A stretch of DNA of 64,000 nt from Promethearchaeota archaeon (GCA_030599585.1 JAUVNS010000008.1:73628-137627); one strand, 5' to 3'; counted from the first letter of the stretch, positions 52,954 through 60,731 are shown. A program made the numbers and translations. Notes: generated by a model not told the origin, from the letters alone.

Positions 52954-53253
52954 TTATTGATTCTTTAAAGATTTTCTGAATGCTCGAACCTTACTAAATG
53001 TATAAGAAAATATACCAATACATATAGCACTGGCAAGAAAGTTAGAGATGGACAATGATAAAGTATAGGAATATGTAAGTTTATCGTATGGAAAAATATT
53101 AGTCCTGGCATAAATTAAAACAGGAACTGCAAAGAATATTGCTACTGCGAAAAATGAGGAACCAGTACTACTCAGAACACTTAAATAAATTGCCCGTTTT
53201 TTCGTTAACCTTATACCGAGCCATCTTATTTCATTATTTTTGTTTTTTTCCAT
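52954..53253 (-). CDS. Small two-TM membrane protein
   Basis: 99 aa, two hydrophobic segments, co-directional with peptide cassette and permease. Confidence 0.65.
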   Translation of the reverse strand: MEKNKNNEIRWLGIRLTKKRAIYLSVLSSTGSSFFAVAIFFAVPVLIYARTNIFPYDKLTYSYTLSLSISNFLASAICIGIFSYTFSKVRAFRKSLKNQ

Positions 53254-53453
53254 AGTTTTATTTTCACCCTTGTGTGTTATTTTATAATTTCATTCTTTGT
53301 TATTTAACCATTTTGTTACCCTTCTATTTGATATAAAAAACTGAAGTGAGAATGTGTTCCGGAGTTTTTATTGATTTTTTAAAATATAAAAAGCTTTAGA
53401 GAAAAAAGGTTCGAAAATAACATTTTAAAAATAAAGGTTAAAAAAAAAATAAT

Positions 53454-53528
53454 TTAATACCTTACTGCGGCAATATGATATCCCGTTGGGTTTAGGATTG
53501 ATTTGGCTCCCTTTTCTTTTCTTTTCAT
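53454..53528 (-). CDS. 24-aa peptide A: MKRKEKGAKSILNPTGYHIAAVRY
   Basis: Strong SD (cgaggt, 8 nt before ATG); paralog at 55337..55411 with conserved residues; T10 run on coding strand just after stop. Confidence 0.75.
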   Translation of the reverse strand: MKRKEKGAKSILNPTGYHIAAVRY

Positions 53529-53623
53529 ATTCTTTTACCTCGTTTTTTTAATTTGGTTTTGTTTTGTGTAGTATTTGTCGTTAAATTGTGAATTTTTAAT
53601 TATTCTAAAAAAAATTATAATTA

Positions 53624-53698
53624 CTAAAATATATCAAAACGGTCAGGAATATATCCTGCGTTTCTGATTATTATCGTTCTTTTCTCTTTTTCTTCCAT
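53624..53698 (-). CDS. 24-aa peptide B: MEEKEKRTIIIRNAGYIPDRFDIF
   Basis: SD gcgaggt upstream of ATG; paralog at 55528..55599 (EKRTIIIRN-GY-PDRFD conserved); T-run after stop. Confidence 0.75.
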   Translation of the reverse strand: MEEKEKRTIIIRNAGYIPDRFDIF

Positions 53699-53762
53699 CT
53701 TTTTTTACCTCGCTTTTTATTCTTTTTTTTATTGGTTTAAAAAATATTAAAAAAAATTTATA

Positions 53763-53837
53763 TTAAAATCTAAAAACTAAATTCTCTGGATTGAAGTTTT
53801 TCGTAAATTTAACTTCTTTTACTCTGGTTTTACTCAT
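53763..53837 (-). CDS. 24-aa peptide C: MSKTRVKEVKFTKNFNPENLVFRF
   Basis: SD aaggaggt upstream of ATG; paralog at 55683..55757 (KEV-F-KNFNPENLV-RF conserved); T-run after stop. Confidence 0.75.
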   Translation of the reverse strand: MSKTRVKEVKFTKNFNPENLVFRF

Positions 53838-54096
53838 AAGCTTTTACCTCCTTTTTTTTTTTTTTATTTTTTATTTTTGTTATTAAATTATAATATCCAT
53901 AAAATCCATATTTAGTTTTCAGATCAAAACTCTGAATGGACTTTTAAATATTTATTGAACTGTATTAGGAAGAAATCGATTTGGCAGGGTAAACGACATC
54001 AAAAATAGCAGAAATTAAGAATTCAAAAAAACAATAAAGGATCGTTATTTACATCGACAGATAAACTAAGTGAGAAATAACCAAAATTCCAGAGTA

Positions 54097-54996
54097 TTAA
54101 CGGTATAAATTGGTCCCTCTTCCTAATATTTCTTTCACAACTCGTTTGTTTGCCTGAAAAGGATTTATAATCTTCTTTTTTGGAAATTCTAAAGGAGGTG
54201 TAAAGACTTGTTCTTTTTCGATCAGTAAATTATAGGCTTGATGTAAGAGAAACTCGAGATTGATAACGTCTTCGTTGTTATAGGCAAGCAATGTATCAAG
54301 ATATTCTTTCTCTTTAGTTTGTTTATATTTTTTCCACAAGAGCACAGCAGAATAGCCGTCCAAGTCTTCAAGAGCTCCGCGCGAAATCCCAAACCTTTTT
54401 TCAATTTTTTTTAACCCCCCCTTTATCTGTAATCTCCTGAGTAAAAAACACACATCATAATGGATCTGGTTAAAATCGATTCCCATTTCGTGTTGGATGA
54501 ATGGAATATCAAAAGATTTACCGTAAAAAGTTGTTATTGCTGGAAATTTCGAAATAAACGCGGGAAATTCGTCTAAGTTATCACCTCGGACAAAATCGTG
54601 AACGCTCACTCCATCGTAAACGGCAATAGTCGTTATATGGCTATAGTGAGGGCTTAAACCCGTGGTTTCAATATCAAGGTAAGCAATACTGTCAATTAAG
54701 TTTGGAATCATCTTCCAATGTTGTATTTTGGGTATAAGGCTTGTTAATTGGGAAATATCGAGGATTTTTAGCGCTTCTATTGCTGAATTGACACCATTCC
54801 ATATTGCGTTCCATTTTTGTTTTGGAAACAGTTCAGGACACTGCTTTTTTATCACATCGTTCCAACAGCATATCCCTAATTCTCTGAGTGTCGTTTCTGC
54901 CTTAACGCCAATCCCTTTTACAAAAGTAAACGAGTTAAACAGTGGATGGTCATTTTCTAAAGATAAATCGTCGTCTCTTATCACGATTTCTTTCAC
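54097..54996 (-). CDS. RNase H-like/DEDD 3'-5' exonuclease (YprB-type)
   Basis: IAYLDIETTGLSPHYSHITTIAVYDG; FYGKSFDIPFIQHE; YDVCFLLRR; LLAYNNEDVINLEFLL; N-terminal HhH-like FTFVKGIGVKAETTLRELGI. Confidence 0.8.
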   Translation of the reverse strand: MKEIVIRDDDLSLENDHPLFNSFTFVKGIGVKAETTLRELGICCWNDVIKKQCPELFPKQKWNAIWNGVNSAIEALKILDISQLTSLIPKIQHWKMIPNLIDSIAYLDIETTGLSPHYSHITTIAVYDGVSVHDFVRGDNLDEFPAFISKFPAITTFYGKSFDIPFIQHEMGIDFNQIHYDVCFLLRRLQIKGGLKKIEKRFGISRGALEDLDGYSAVLLWKKYKQTKEKEYLDTLLAYNNEDVINLEFLLHQAYNLLIEKEQVFTPPLEFPKKKIINPFQANKRVVKEILGRGTNLYR

Positions 54997-55148
54997 ACTA
55001 TTAGTTTGAGATGTATTAAAGATAATTTTTTAGTAATAAGTTACAATTTGAAATCGCATATTTAAACTTTTTGGGTAATGTACGGAGCGTATCTAAATAA
55101 TACGCAGCGTAAGTAAAGTAAAACATAAATATTGGTTCCAACTTTTAA

Positions 55149-55203
55149 CCAAAACAAAACAAAACAAAACAAAAAAACAAAACAAAACAAAATCAAAACA
55201 AAA
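55149..55203. repeat. Imperfect (CAAAA)n simple repeat
   Basis: ccaaaacaaaacaaaacaaaacaaaaaaacaaaacaaaacaaaatcaaaacaaaat. Confidence 0.9.
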
Positions 55204-55336
55204 TCTCTGCTTTTGCATTCGTTCGCGATTGGTTTATCATTTTAGAAGAGATTTTATTTCCCCATCTGAATCTCTTATTAAAAAATTGGTTGTAATTCTA
55301 AAAATAAAGTGGTTTAAAAATAGTTAAAAAAAATAA

Positions 55337-55411
55337 TTAATATCTTAATGTTGTAATATGATATCTCGTCGGGTTTAGGATTGTTTGGGTATCCATTTCT
55401 TTTCTTTTCAT
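55337..55411 (-). CDS. 24-aa peptide A': MKRKEMDTQTILNPTRYHITTLRY
   Basis: Paralog of peptide A (15/24 identical by eye); SD-like aaggt upstream; T-run after stop. Confidence 0.75.
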   Translation of the reverse strand: MKRKEMDTQTILNPTRYHITTLRY

Positions 55412-55527
55412 ATGCTTTTACCTTGGTTTTTTAATATGGTTTTTTAATTATGTGTAGTATTTGTCGTTAAATCGCAATTTTTTATTGTTATTAGGTTATT
55501 ATTATAGAAAAAATGTGTTAATTACAT

Positions 55528-55599
55528 TTACATATCAAAACGGTCAGGAAAATATCCGCCGTTTCTGATGATTATCGTTCTTTTCTCGCTATTTTTCAT
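55528..55599 (-). CDS. 23-aa peptide B': MKNSEKRTIIIRNGGYFPDRFDM
   Basis: Paralog of peptide B; SD gcgaggt. Confidence 0.75.
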   Translation of the reverse strand: MKNSEKRTIIIRNGGYFPDRFDM

Positions 55600-55682
55600 T
55601 TTTTTTTACCTCGCTTTTTTTTTGGGTTTTGTTTATTTTCTTTTTTGGTTATTGGTGGAAAAATTATTAAAAAAAATTATTT

Positions 55683-55757
55683 CTAAAATCTTAAAACTAA
55701 ATTTTCAGGATTGAAGTTTTTCGCAAATCTAACTTCTTTTATTTCGGTTCTTTCCAT
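55683..55757 (-). CDS. 24-aa peptide C': MERTEIKEVRFAKNFNPENLVLRF
   Basis: Paralog of peptide C; SD aaggaggt. Confidence 0.75.
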   Translation of the reverse strand: MERTEIKEVRFAKNFNPENLVLRF

Positions 55758-55830
55758 GATTTTTTTACCTCCTTTTTTTGGTTTTTTTTTTTTTTTTAAT
55801 TCCTGGTGTTTTATTTTTAAAATTTTTTAA

Positions 55831-56118
55831 TTAAAAATTGATTAGATTATTTCTATATGCCAAAATTCTCGTATCAAGGTTCGCATTCACAGCGTTTATG
55901 CATTTGACTTCCTCGTTAATTTTCGCATTTAATTTAACTTTATTGAACACTTTCCTAAGTTTCTTTTTAATCGATTGTGATTCAAGTTTTTCAGTCGTAG
56001 CCTTCCTGACCAGCACCTGAGGCCGTAGCACCTCAGGTGCTTGGAGTTGGAAAGGAACCTGGCTATCGATGCTGGCGCTTTTTTCCTCTGCTTGTTTTTT
56101 TATTGTTGCTTGAGCCAT
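55831..56118 (-). CDS. 95-aa basic hypothetical protein, first gene of the peptide operon (start MAQATIKK; ORF track start at 56130 uses an upstream GTG)
   Basis: MAQATIKKQAEEKSASIDSQVPFQLQAPEVLRPQVLVRKATTEKLESQSIKKKLRKVFNKVKLNAKINEEVKCINAVNANLDTRILAYRNNLINF; preceded by aaggatgtgataagaaaa. Confidence 0.6.
   Translation of the reverse strand: MAQATIKKQAEEKSASIDSQVPFQLQAPEVLRPQVLVRKATTEKLESQSIKKKLRKVFNKVKLNAKINEEVKCINAVNANLDTRILAYRNNLINF
56012..56041. repeat. Perfect 11-bp inverted repeat, 8-nt loop
   Basis: agcacctgagg-ccgtagca-cctcaggtgct. Confidence 0.9.
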
Positions 56119-56190
56119 TTTTCTTATCACATCCTTTTTTTTTTTTTTCAGTTTTCTTTTTTTTGTTTCTAATTTTATTTAGTTCCGAAG

Positions 56191-56200
56191 TTTAATATAG
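56191..56200 (-). promoter_or_regulatory. Candidate TATA box for the peptide operon
   Basis: Minus-strand ctatattaaa, consistent with a TSS about 25 nt downstream and a 5' UTR containing the SD. Confidence 0.45.
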
Positions 56201-56211
56201 TTTGACTTCTT

Positions 56212-56229
56212 GAAGTTCGAACGAACTTC
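56212..56229. promoter_or_regulatory. Candidate operator palindrome between divergent promoters
   Basis: GAAGTTCG-AA-CGAACTTC perfect 8-bp inverted repeat, followed by an extra direct half-site GAACTTC (230..236). Confidence 0.55.
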
Positions 56230-56237
56230 GAACTTCG

Positions 56238-59200
56238 GTGCGAATCGCAAACCTTAAATACCTACAAGACCATAATATAACTATGAGTATAACAAAATAT
56301 CCACCTGAAGGTATAATTACACCTATGAAAATCAACAAAGATTTTGAATATATTATACTCTGGATGCTCTATAACAACGATCACTGCACTTGGTCTGAAT
56401 TTAAGTCAAAACCTGTAAACATTAGTCCAGCGACATTATCAAAATACTTGAATATTTTGATAAGTAACGGTCTTATTGAGAAGGAAAAGAAAGGAGAGTA
56501 TAGGATTACCCCTGAAGGTCGGATACAATATGCGGAGTTACAGGTTAAAGGCTCATTGGAGAAATCTCTGAATTATCCTCCTGAGATTATAACAAAAACT
56601 AGGGAATATGATCATTGGATTCTCTGGATGCTTTATAATAATGCGTATTGTAAGTGGTCCGATTTTATTGAACCCCCTCTTTCAATCAATCAATCTTCAT
56701 TATCAAAAAACCTGAATCTTTTATTAGATAAAGATCTCATTGAAAAAAATAATCGTGAGTATAGAGTTACAAGGGACGGTGAAATAGAGTACTTCAAAGT
56801 GTTAAAAACATATGATTTAGATCGCCAATCAATATTGGACGAAGAAAGCAAAAGAGTTGAAGTCATTACAGATAAGGTTGGCAAATTCTTTGACGAATAC
56901 AAGATAGAAGATGATGAGATTAGATATCGTTTCTTGAACATGGTCTTAAGGTTAGATTATACTAAGGTTGAGGCTACTTTGTCAGACGAGGTAGATTTTG
57001 ATAAAATTTTGTTATTTTTATCGATAAATCACCCTAACAATTATCCTAATTATATTACAGCAAAAGATTTTGCGTTAGAGTATGATATAAAGCTAACAAC
57101 ATTGGACTTTTTTATAGAAAAAATCGTGGAAGATAAACTTTACGCGATTAAATTCTTTAAATTAAATGTTGACAGTAAAATTACATATTACATCCAAGCT
57201 GAAGAAAGATTAGAAAAAATGTTAGGCGTAATCATTGAAGACTATATTAGGAAGTTCACATATTTGAGTAAGTTTCAGAAAAAAAATGGAGATCAATATC
57301 AAACGCCTGATATCAACCAATTACTCTACAATGTCCTAGAAGATTTATGTAATAATCTATTCAATGAAGGATTGAAACAGCCACTCAGGAAATTTTTAAT
57401 CGAATATATTGAACATTTAGCATATAAATTTGAAACAGAGAAGAGTTTAATTAACCATACAGATAAAATAAAGGGGATTGCGTTTCAAAATGTGTTTGAA
57501 GTAATACAAAGCTTTGGAACATCGGAGACGGTGAATACGATAAGCACCCCTCCTGATAATGAATCCTTTTACTTTTTGCACAATAGAATTTTTGACACAT
57601 TGGACATACTGTATTTATCGAAAATAGATTATATTCGAACCGCTGAGTTCAAAGAGACATATTTTCCGAAAAATGGAGAATTTTTAACGAAGATTGAGCG
57701 TAAATTGGCGAAAGGAAGAGTATTGAAAGTAAACGAACTGCTTACTGCTAATCTTAAGAATCTAAGCGAAATAGAATTGATGATCCTGAAGGATTTAATT
57801 TACACATATAACGGAGAATTAGAAGAGTCACTAAACCTAACAAAAGAAATCATAGAAGCTCATCCTAACGAATATGTAGGGTATCTTTTTCAAGCCATTT
57901 CATATTTTTTTATGGGAAGATTCAAGGAAGCGTTGGATATTATCGAATTAGGTTTGAACATGTCCTATAATGTCTTGTTGATCTCTCAAAAAGCGCAAAT
58001 TCTCATTAATTCCGATCACAAAAAAGCACTTGAAGTCGTAGATGAAGTTATTGAAGATTATCCAGATAATTTCGCTTTAGCACGCACGAAATTTCTAATT
58101 GAAATGACGGATAAAGAATGCTGCATACGAAATATTGACGAACCTTTGAATTTGATAAATTCACTTATAAGCTCGAATCCTGACGATTCAGAACTCTCAA
58201 TACTAAAAGCGATATTATACATTGTGACCAATAAGTATAAGGAAGCAAAAAACTGGATTAAACAGACCGTAGAATTCAATTTACTTAAAGGTAGTCCGAG
58301 AGTTGATACTGCTGCGTACTTAATACTATCATATTCATATTTAGCTAGGGGTAAATTTGAAAAGGCTTTAGATATTGTCAGCAAAGTCAGATTTCACTAT
58401 CCAAATCACCCACTTTCACATATTATTACTGGTTTAGTTCACGGATTCAACATAGTCTACAAATTCGATCCAAGTAAAGCAAACAAAGAGCTATTTAGAG
58501 AAGAATTTCAGAAAGCAGAAGCAAATGAACAGAGTAAGAAGAAGTTGTCTAGGTATTATCAACTGGAAAGTTATATTTTGAATGAGATAGATGGTCTTGA
58601 AGAGGCAATAAAAGTAATCGATAAAGCAATTAAATTAAGTCCGGAGCACTACGATATTCATAGCACAAAAGCCCATCTATATTTAGCCTATAGCGATAAA
58701 GGAGAAGAAGTTTTAGCATTTTACGATGAATTATTAGAGAAATTCCCTACTGAAGATAAAAGCATTCGCCAGATGAAATCATTCTCTTATTTTGCGATGG
58801 GAAATGTAACAGAAGGAATTAAAATTCTTAAAGAAGGTCTTAAAGTTTACCCTGATGCGATAGGAATGTTAAACAACCTCGCCGTATTCTTAAGTGATAC
58901 AGGAAAATTTGAAGAAGCTTTGGAGACAATTGAAAAAGCTATTGAAATTGACCCACTCGAAGCAAATCTATACGATACATACGGAGAAATATTAATGTTT
59001 GGTAAGGATTACAAATCAGCTATAGAAAAATTTTATCAAGCGTTAGAGATGAGTCCAACGGGATGGTTTAGGTTTCATACATTCTTAAAACTCTCGAAAT
59101 GTTATCAAAGTCTAGGAATGCTTGAGGAAGCTACAACCTGCCACGATAAAGCAAAAATTTTAACGGAAAAAGTTATACCTGGAAAAAGAAAGGTATATTT

Positions 59201-59249
59201 AGATCAATTAGAAGCGAGTTTTGAAGATTTAACCACTTCTGAAAAGTAA
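56238..59249 (+). CDS. Tandem winged-helix plus TPR-repeat regulator, 1003 aa by ORF track (ATG at 56283 is a more likely start)
   Basis: Two similar wHTH units (EYIILWMLYNNDHCTWSEFKSKPVNISPATLSKYLNILISNGLIEKEKKGEYRITPEGRIQY; DHWILWMLYNNAYCKWSDFIEPPLSINQSSLSKNLNLLLDKDLIEKNNREYRVTRDGEIEY) followed by many TPRs (e.g. GMLNNLAVFLSDTGKFEEALETIEKAIEIDPLEANLYDTYGEI). Confidence 0.88.
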   Translation: MRIANLKYLQDHNITMSITKYPPEGIITPMKINKDFEYIILWMLYNNDHCTWSEFKSKPVNISPATLSKYLNILISNGLIEKEKKGEYRITPEGRIQYAELQVKGSLEKSLNYPPEIITKTREYDHWILWMLYNNAYCKWSDFIEPPLSINQSSLSKNLNLLLDKDLIEKNNREYRVTRDGEIEYFKVLKTYDLDRQSILDEESKRVEVITDKVGKFFDEYKIEDDEIRYRFLNMVLRLDYTKVEATLSDEVDFDKILLFLSINHPNNYPNYITAKDFALEYDIKLTTLDFFIEKIVEDKLYAIKFFKLNVDSKITYYIQAEERLEKMLGVIIEDYIRKFTYLSKFQKKNGDQYQTPDINQLLYNVLEDLCNNLFNEGLKQPLRKFLIEYIEHLAYKFETEKSLINHTDKIKGIAFQNVFEVIQSFGTSETVNTISTPPDNESFYFLHNRIFDTLDILYLSKIDYIRTAEFKETYFPKNGEFLTKIERKLAKGRVLKVNELLTANLKNLSEIELMILKDLIYTYNGELEESLNLTKEIIEAHPNEYVGYLFQAISYFFMGRFKEALDIIELGLNMSYNVLLISQKAQILINSDHKKALEVVDEVIEDYPDNFALARTKFLIEMTDKECCIRNIDEPLNLINSLISSNPDDSELSILKAILYIVTNKYKEAKNWIKQTVEFNLLKGSPRVDTAAYLILSYSYLARGKFEKALDIVSKVRFHYPNHPLSHIITGLVHGFNIVYKFDPSKANKELFREEFQKAEANEQSKKKLSRYYQLESYILNEIDGLEEAIKVIDKAIKLSPEHYDIHSTKAHLYLAYSDKGEEVLAFYDELLEKFPTEDKSIRQMKSFSYFAMGNVTEGIKILKEGLKVYPDAIGMLNNLAVFLSDTGKFEEALETIEKAIEIDPLEANLYDTYGEILMFGKDYKSAIEKFYQALEMSPTGWFRFHTFLKLSKCYQSLGMLEEATTCHDKAKILTEKVIPGKRKVYLDQLEASFEDLTTSEK
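56253..56260 (+). promoter_or_regulatory. Candidate TATA box for the HTH-TPR gene (leaderless start at ATG 56283)
   Basis: cttaaata centred ~27 nt upstream of ATG 56283 (MSITKYPPEG...). Confidence 0.5.
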
Positions 59250-59281
59250 ATCAACTTTACTTAATATATTTTTTCTATTTT

Positions 59282-60412
59282 TTATTTTTTATGTTCTTTT
59301 ACGAGTTTTACCAAGTCTGCTTTCCTATAAGAAGCGAGCACTTTAAGATCGTTTTCAATACAATATTCTTTTAGTTTTTTTACCGTCCACTTGTTATAAT
59401 CAAGCGGTTGTTCAGTGATTTCTTGAAGGGGTCCACCTCGGATGAGGTTAATAATTTGCGCTTTTCTATAGGATGTTGGAACTGAAATGTTGTTTTCTTT
59501 GCAGTATAGTTTCAATTTCTTTACTGTCCAGGAATTGTAGTCTATTTCGTCTTTCTCTTCTATAATTTTTTCTTCAATTTTGGAAGTATCAAGTTTTTGG
59601 AGAATTTCTATTCCCTCAATACTACCAGAATTGGAATCAACATAGAGTCTTATAGTTCGATCTTTAAGTTCAATTGGTCCTTCTGGTATTGAACTAACAG
59701 GTTCCCATTCGGTTTCCTCTATCTCTTTCCCGAAAACTTTTGCTTTTTTGACTGCTGCTCCGTAAATTTGAAAATTCCCTAAAATCAAATTTTGTCTTTT
59801 AAAAGTAGCGGGAACTTTGTTTTTCACAATTTTATTAATCAATTTTTTATTATCTAACTTAGGTGGTTTGATTGTCTGTTGAGGTTTAGGGGCAATGACA
59901 TAATCCTTCTTTTTTCCAATTAATGTGGATTTAACGTCACCATTAAGAGTCGGAGGTGGACCTTGCCATCCGTGAACCTTTTTATCTTTAGTTTCTGCAG
60001 ATTCCTTGAGAGAAGACTGGTGTAAATGTTTAAACTCTATAGAGTTTCTTTCTAAGATTTCAGGAACTTCGGCTGTTTTAAAATTAAAGGCTCTCATAAA
60101 TTCGTTGGGTTCATCTCCTTGATCTACTGAAATAATCTTACATCGATGGAAGTGGCTGTTAACAACTAAATCGTTTTGTAATTCAGCGGCAATCCGAGAT
60201 GCTATAAATTTTTTCCTGACATGTGAATTGACGCCTTTCCAGATATAGATTCTCCTTAACCCCTCCTTGACAATTATTAACACTTGGTTCGGATCTAATA
60301 CATCTTGACCATTATTCAACAGAAAGGTATCTTCAGAAATATCTAACTTGACTTTTTCTCCGGTACTTTCTAGTCCAAAGATCATAAAGTTCTCATAAAT
60401 TTCAGACATCAT
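59282..60412 (-). CDS. Gelsolin-like-domain protein with two C-terminal SAP-like motifs
   Basis: LDPNQVLIIVKEGLRRIYIWKGVNSHVRKKFIASRIAAELQ...VDQGDEPNEFMRAF resembles a gelsolin repeat; repeated YNSWTVKKLKLYCKENNISVPTSYRKAQIINLIRG / YNKWTVKKLKEYCIENDLKVLASYRKADLVKLVKE. Confidence 0.7.
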   Translation of the reverse strand: MMSEIYENFMIFGLESTGEKVKLDISEDTFLLNNGQDVLDPNQVLIIVKEGLRRIYIWKGVNSHVRKKFIASRIAAELQNDLVVNSHFHRCKIISVDQGDEPNEFMRAFNFKTAEVPEILERNSIEFKHLHQSSLKESAETKDKKVHGWQGPPPTLNGDVKSTLIGKKKDYVIAPKPQQTIKPPKLDNKKLINKIVKNKVPATFKRQNLILGNFQIYGAAVKKAKVFGKEIEETEWEPVSSIPEGPIELKDRTIRLYVDSNSGSIEGIEILQKLDTSKIEEKIIEEKDEIDYNSWTVKKLKLYCKENNISVPTSYRKAQIINLIRGGPLQEITEQPLDYNKWTVKKLKEYCIENDLKVLASYRKADLVKLVKEHKK

Positions 60413-60731
60413 TAAATACGATTTTTTTTTAAAATTTAAAAATGAGACAACTCTTACGAATTTTGAAAATCCATTCTCTTTGTACTCAAATTAATATTGT
60501 AATAAATTTAAAATTGCTAAATACAACATCTTGTATTAACATTTAAAATTATTGAAATAGAAAATTTCGCACATATATAAACACGTAAAGTAAATTAATT
60601 CTGCACAAATCATGCTCAATCTGCTTTTTAGTATAGTTTATTAGTCATTATCTATTTTAATCGTTAAGTTTAGGGATATTTAGTTTATTCTTATCTAATT
60701 CCTCTCGAAAATTGTTTAAGGTTATTAATTT

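Noticed and set aside
53454-55757. CRISPR-like array from the repeated cassettes
   Set aside because: Two copies only, ~1.9 kb apart, with repeated units being ORFs plus intergenic boxes; no short regularly spaced repeats.
53454-55757. Peptides as PqqA- or mycofactocin-like RiPP precursors
   Set aside because: Similar size to PqqA, but no radical SAM/SPASM enzyme or other RiPP enzyme adjacent, and no Glu-x-x-x-Tyr motif; the radical SAM at 13.6 kb is too distant to link.
50136-56118. Transposon or integrated element as explanation for the duplication
   Set aside because: No transposase or integrase ORF, terminal inverted repeats or target-site duplication that I could see; simple segmental duplication is sufficient.
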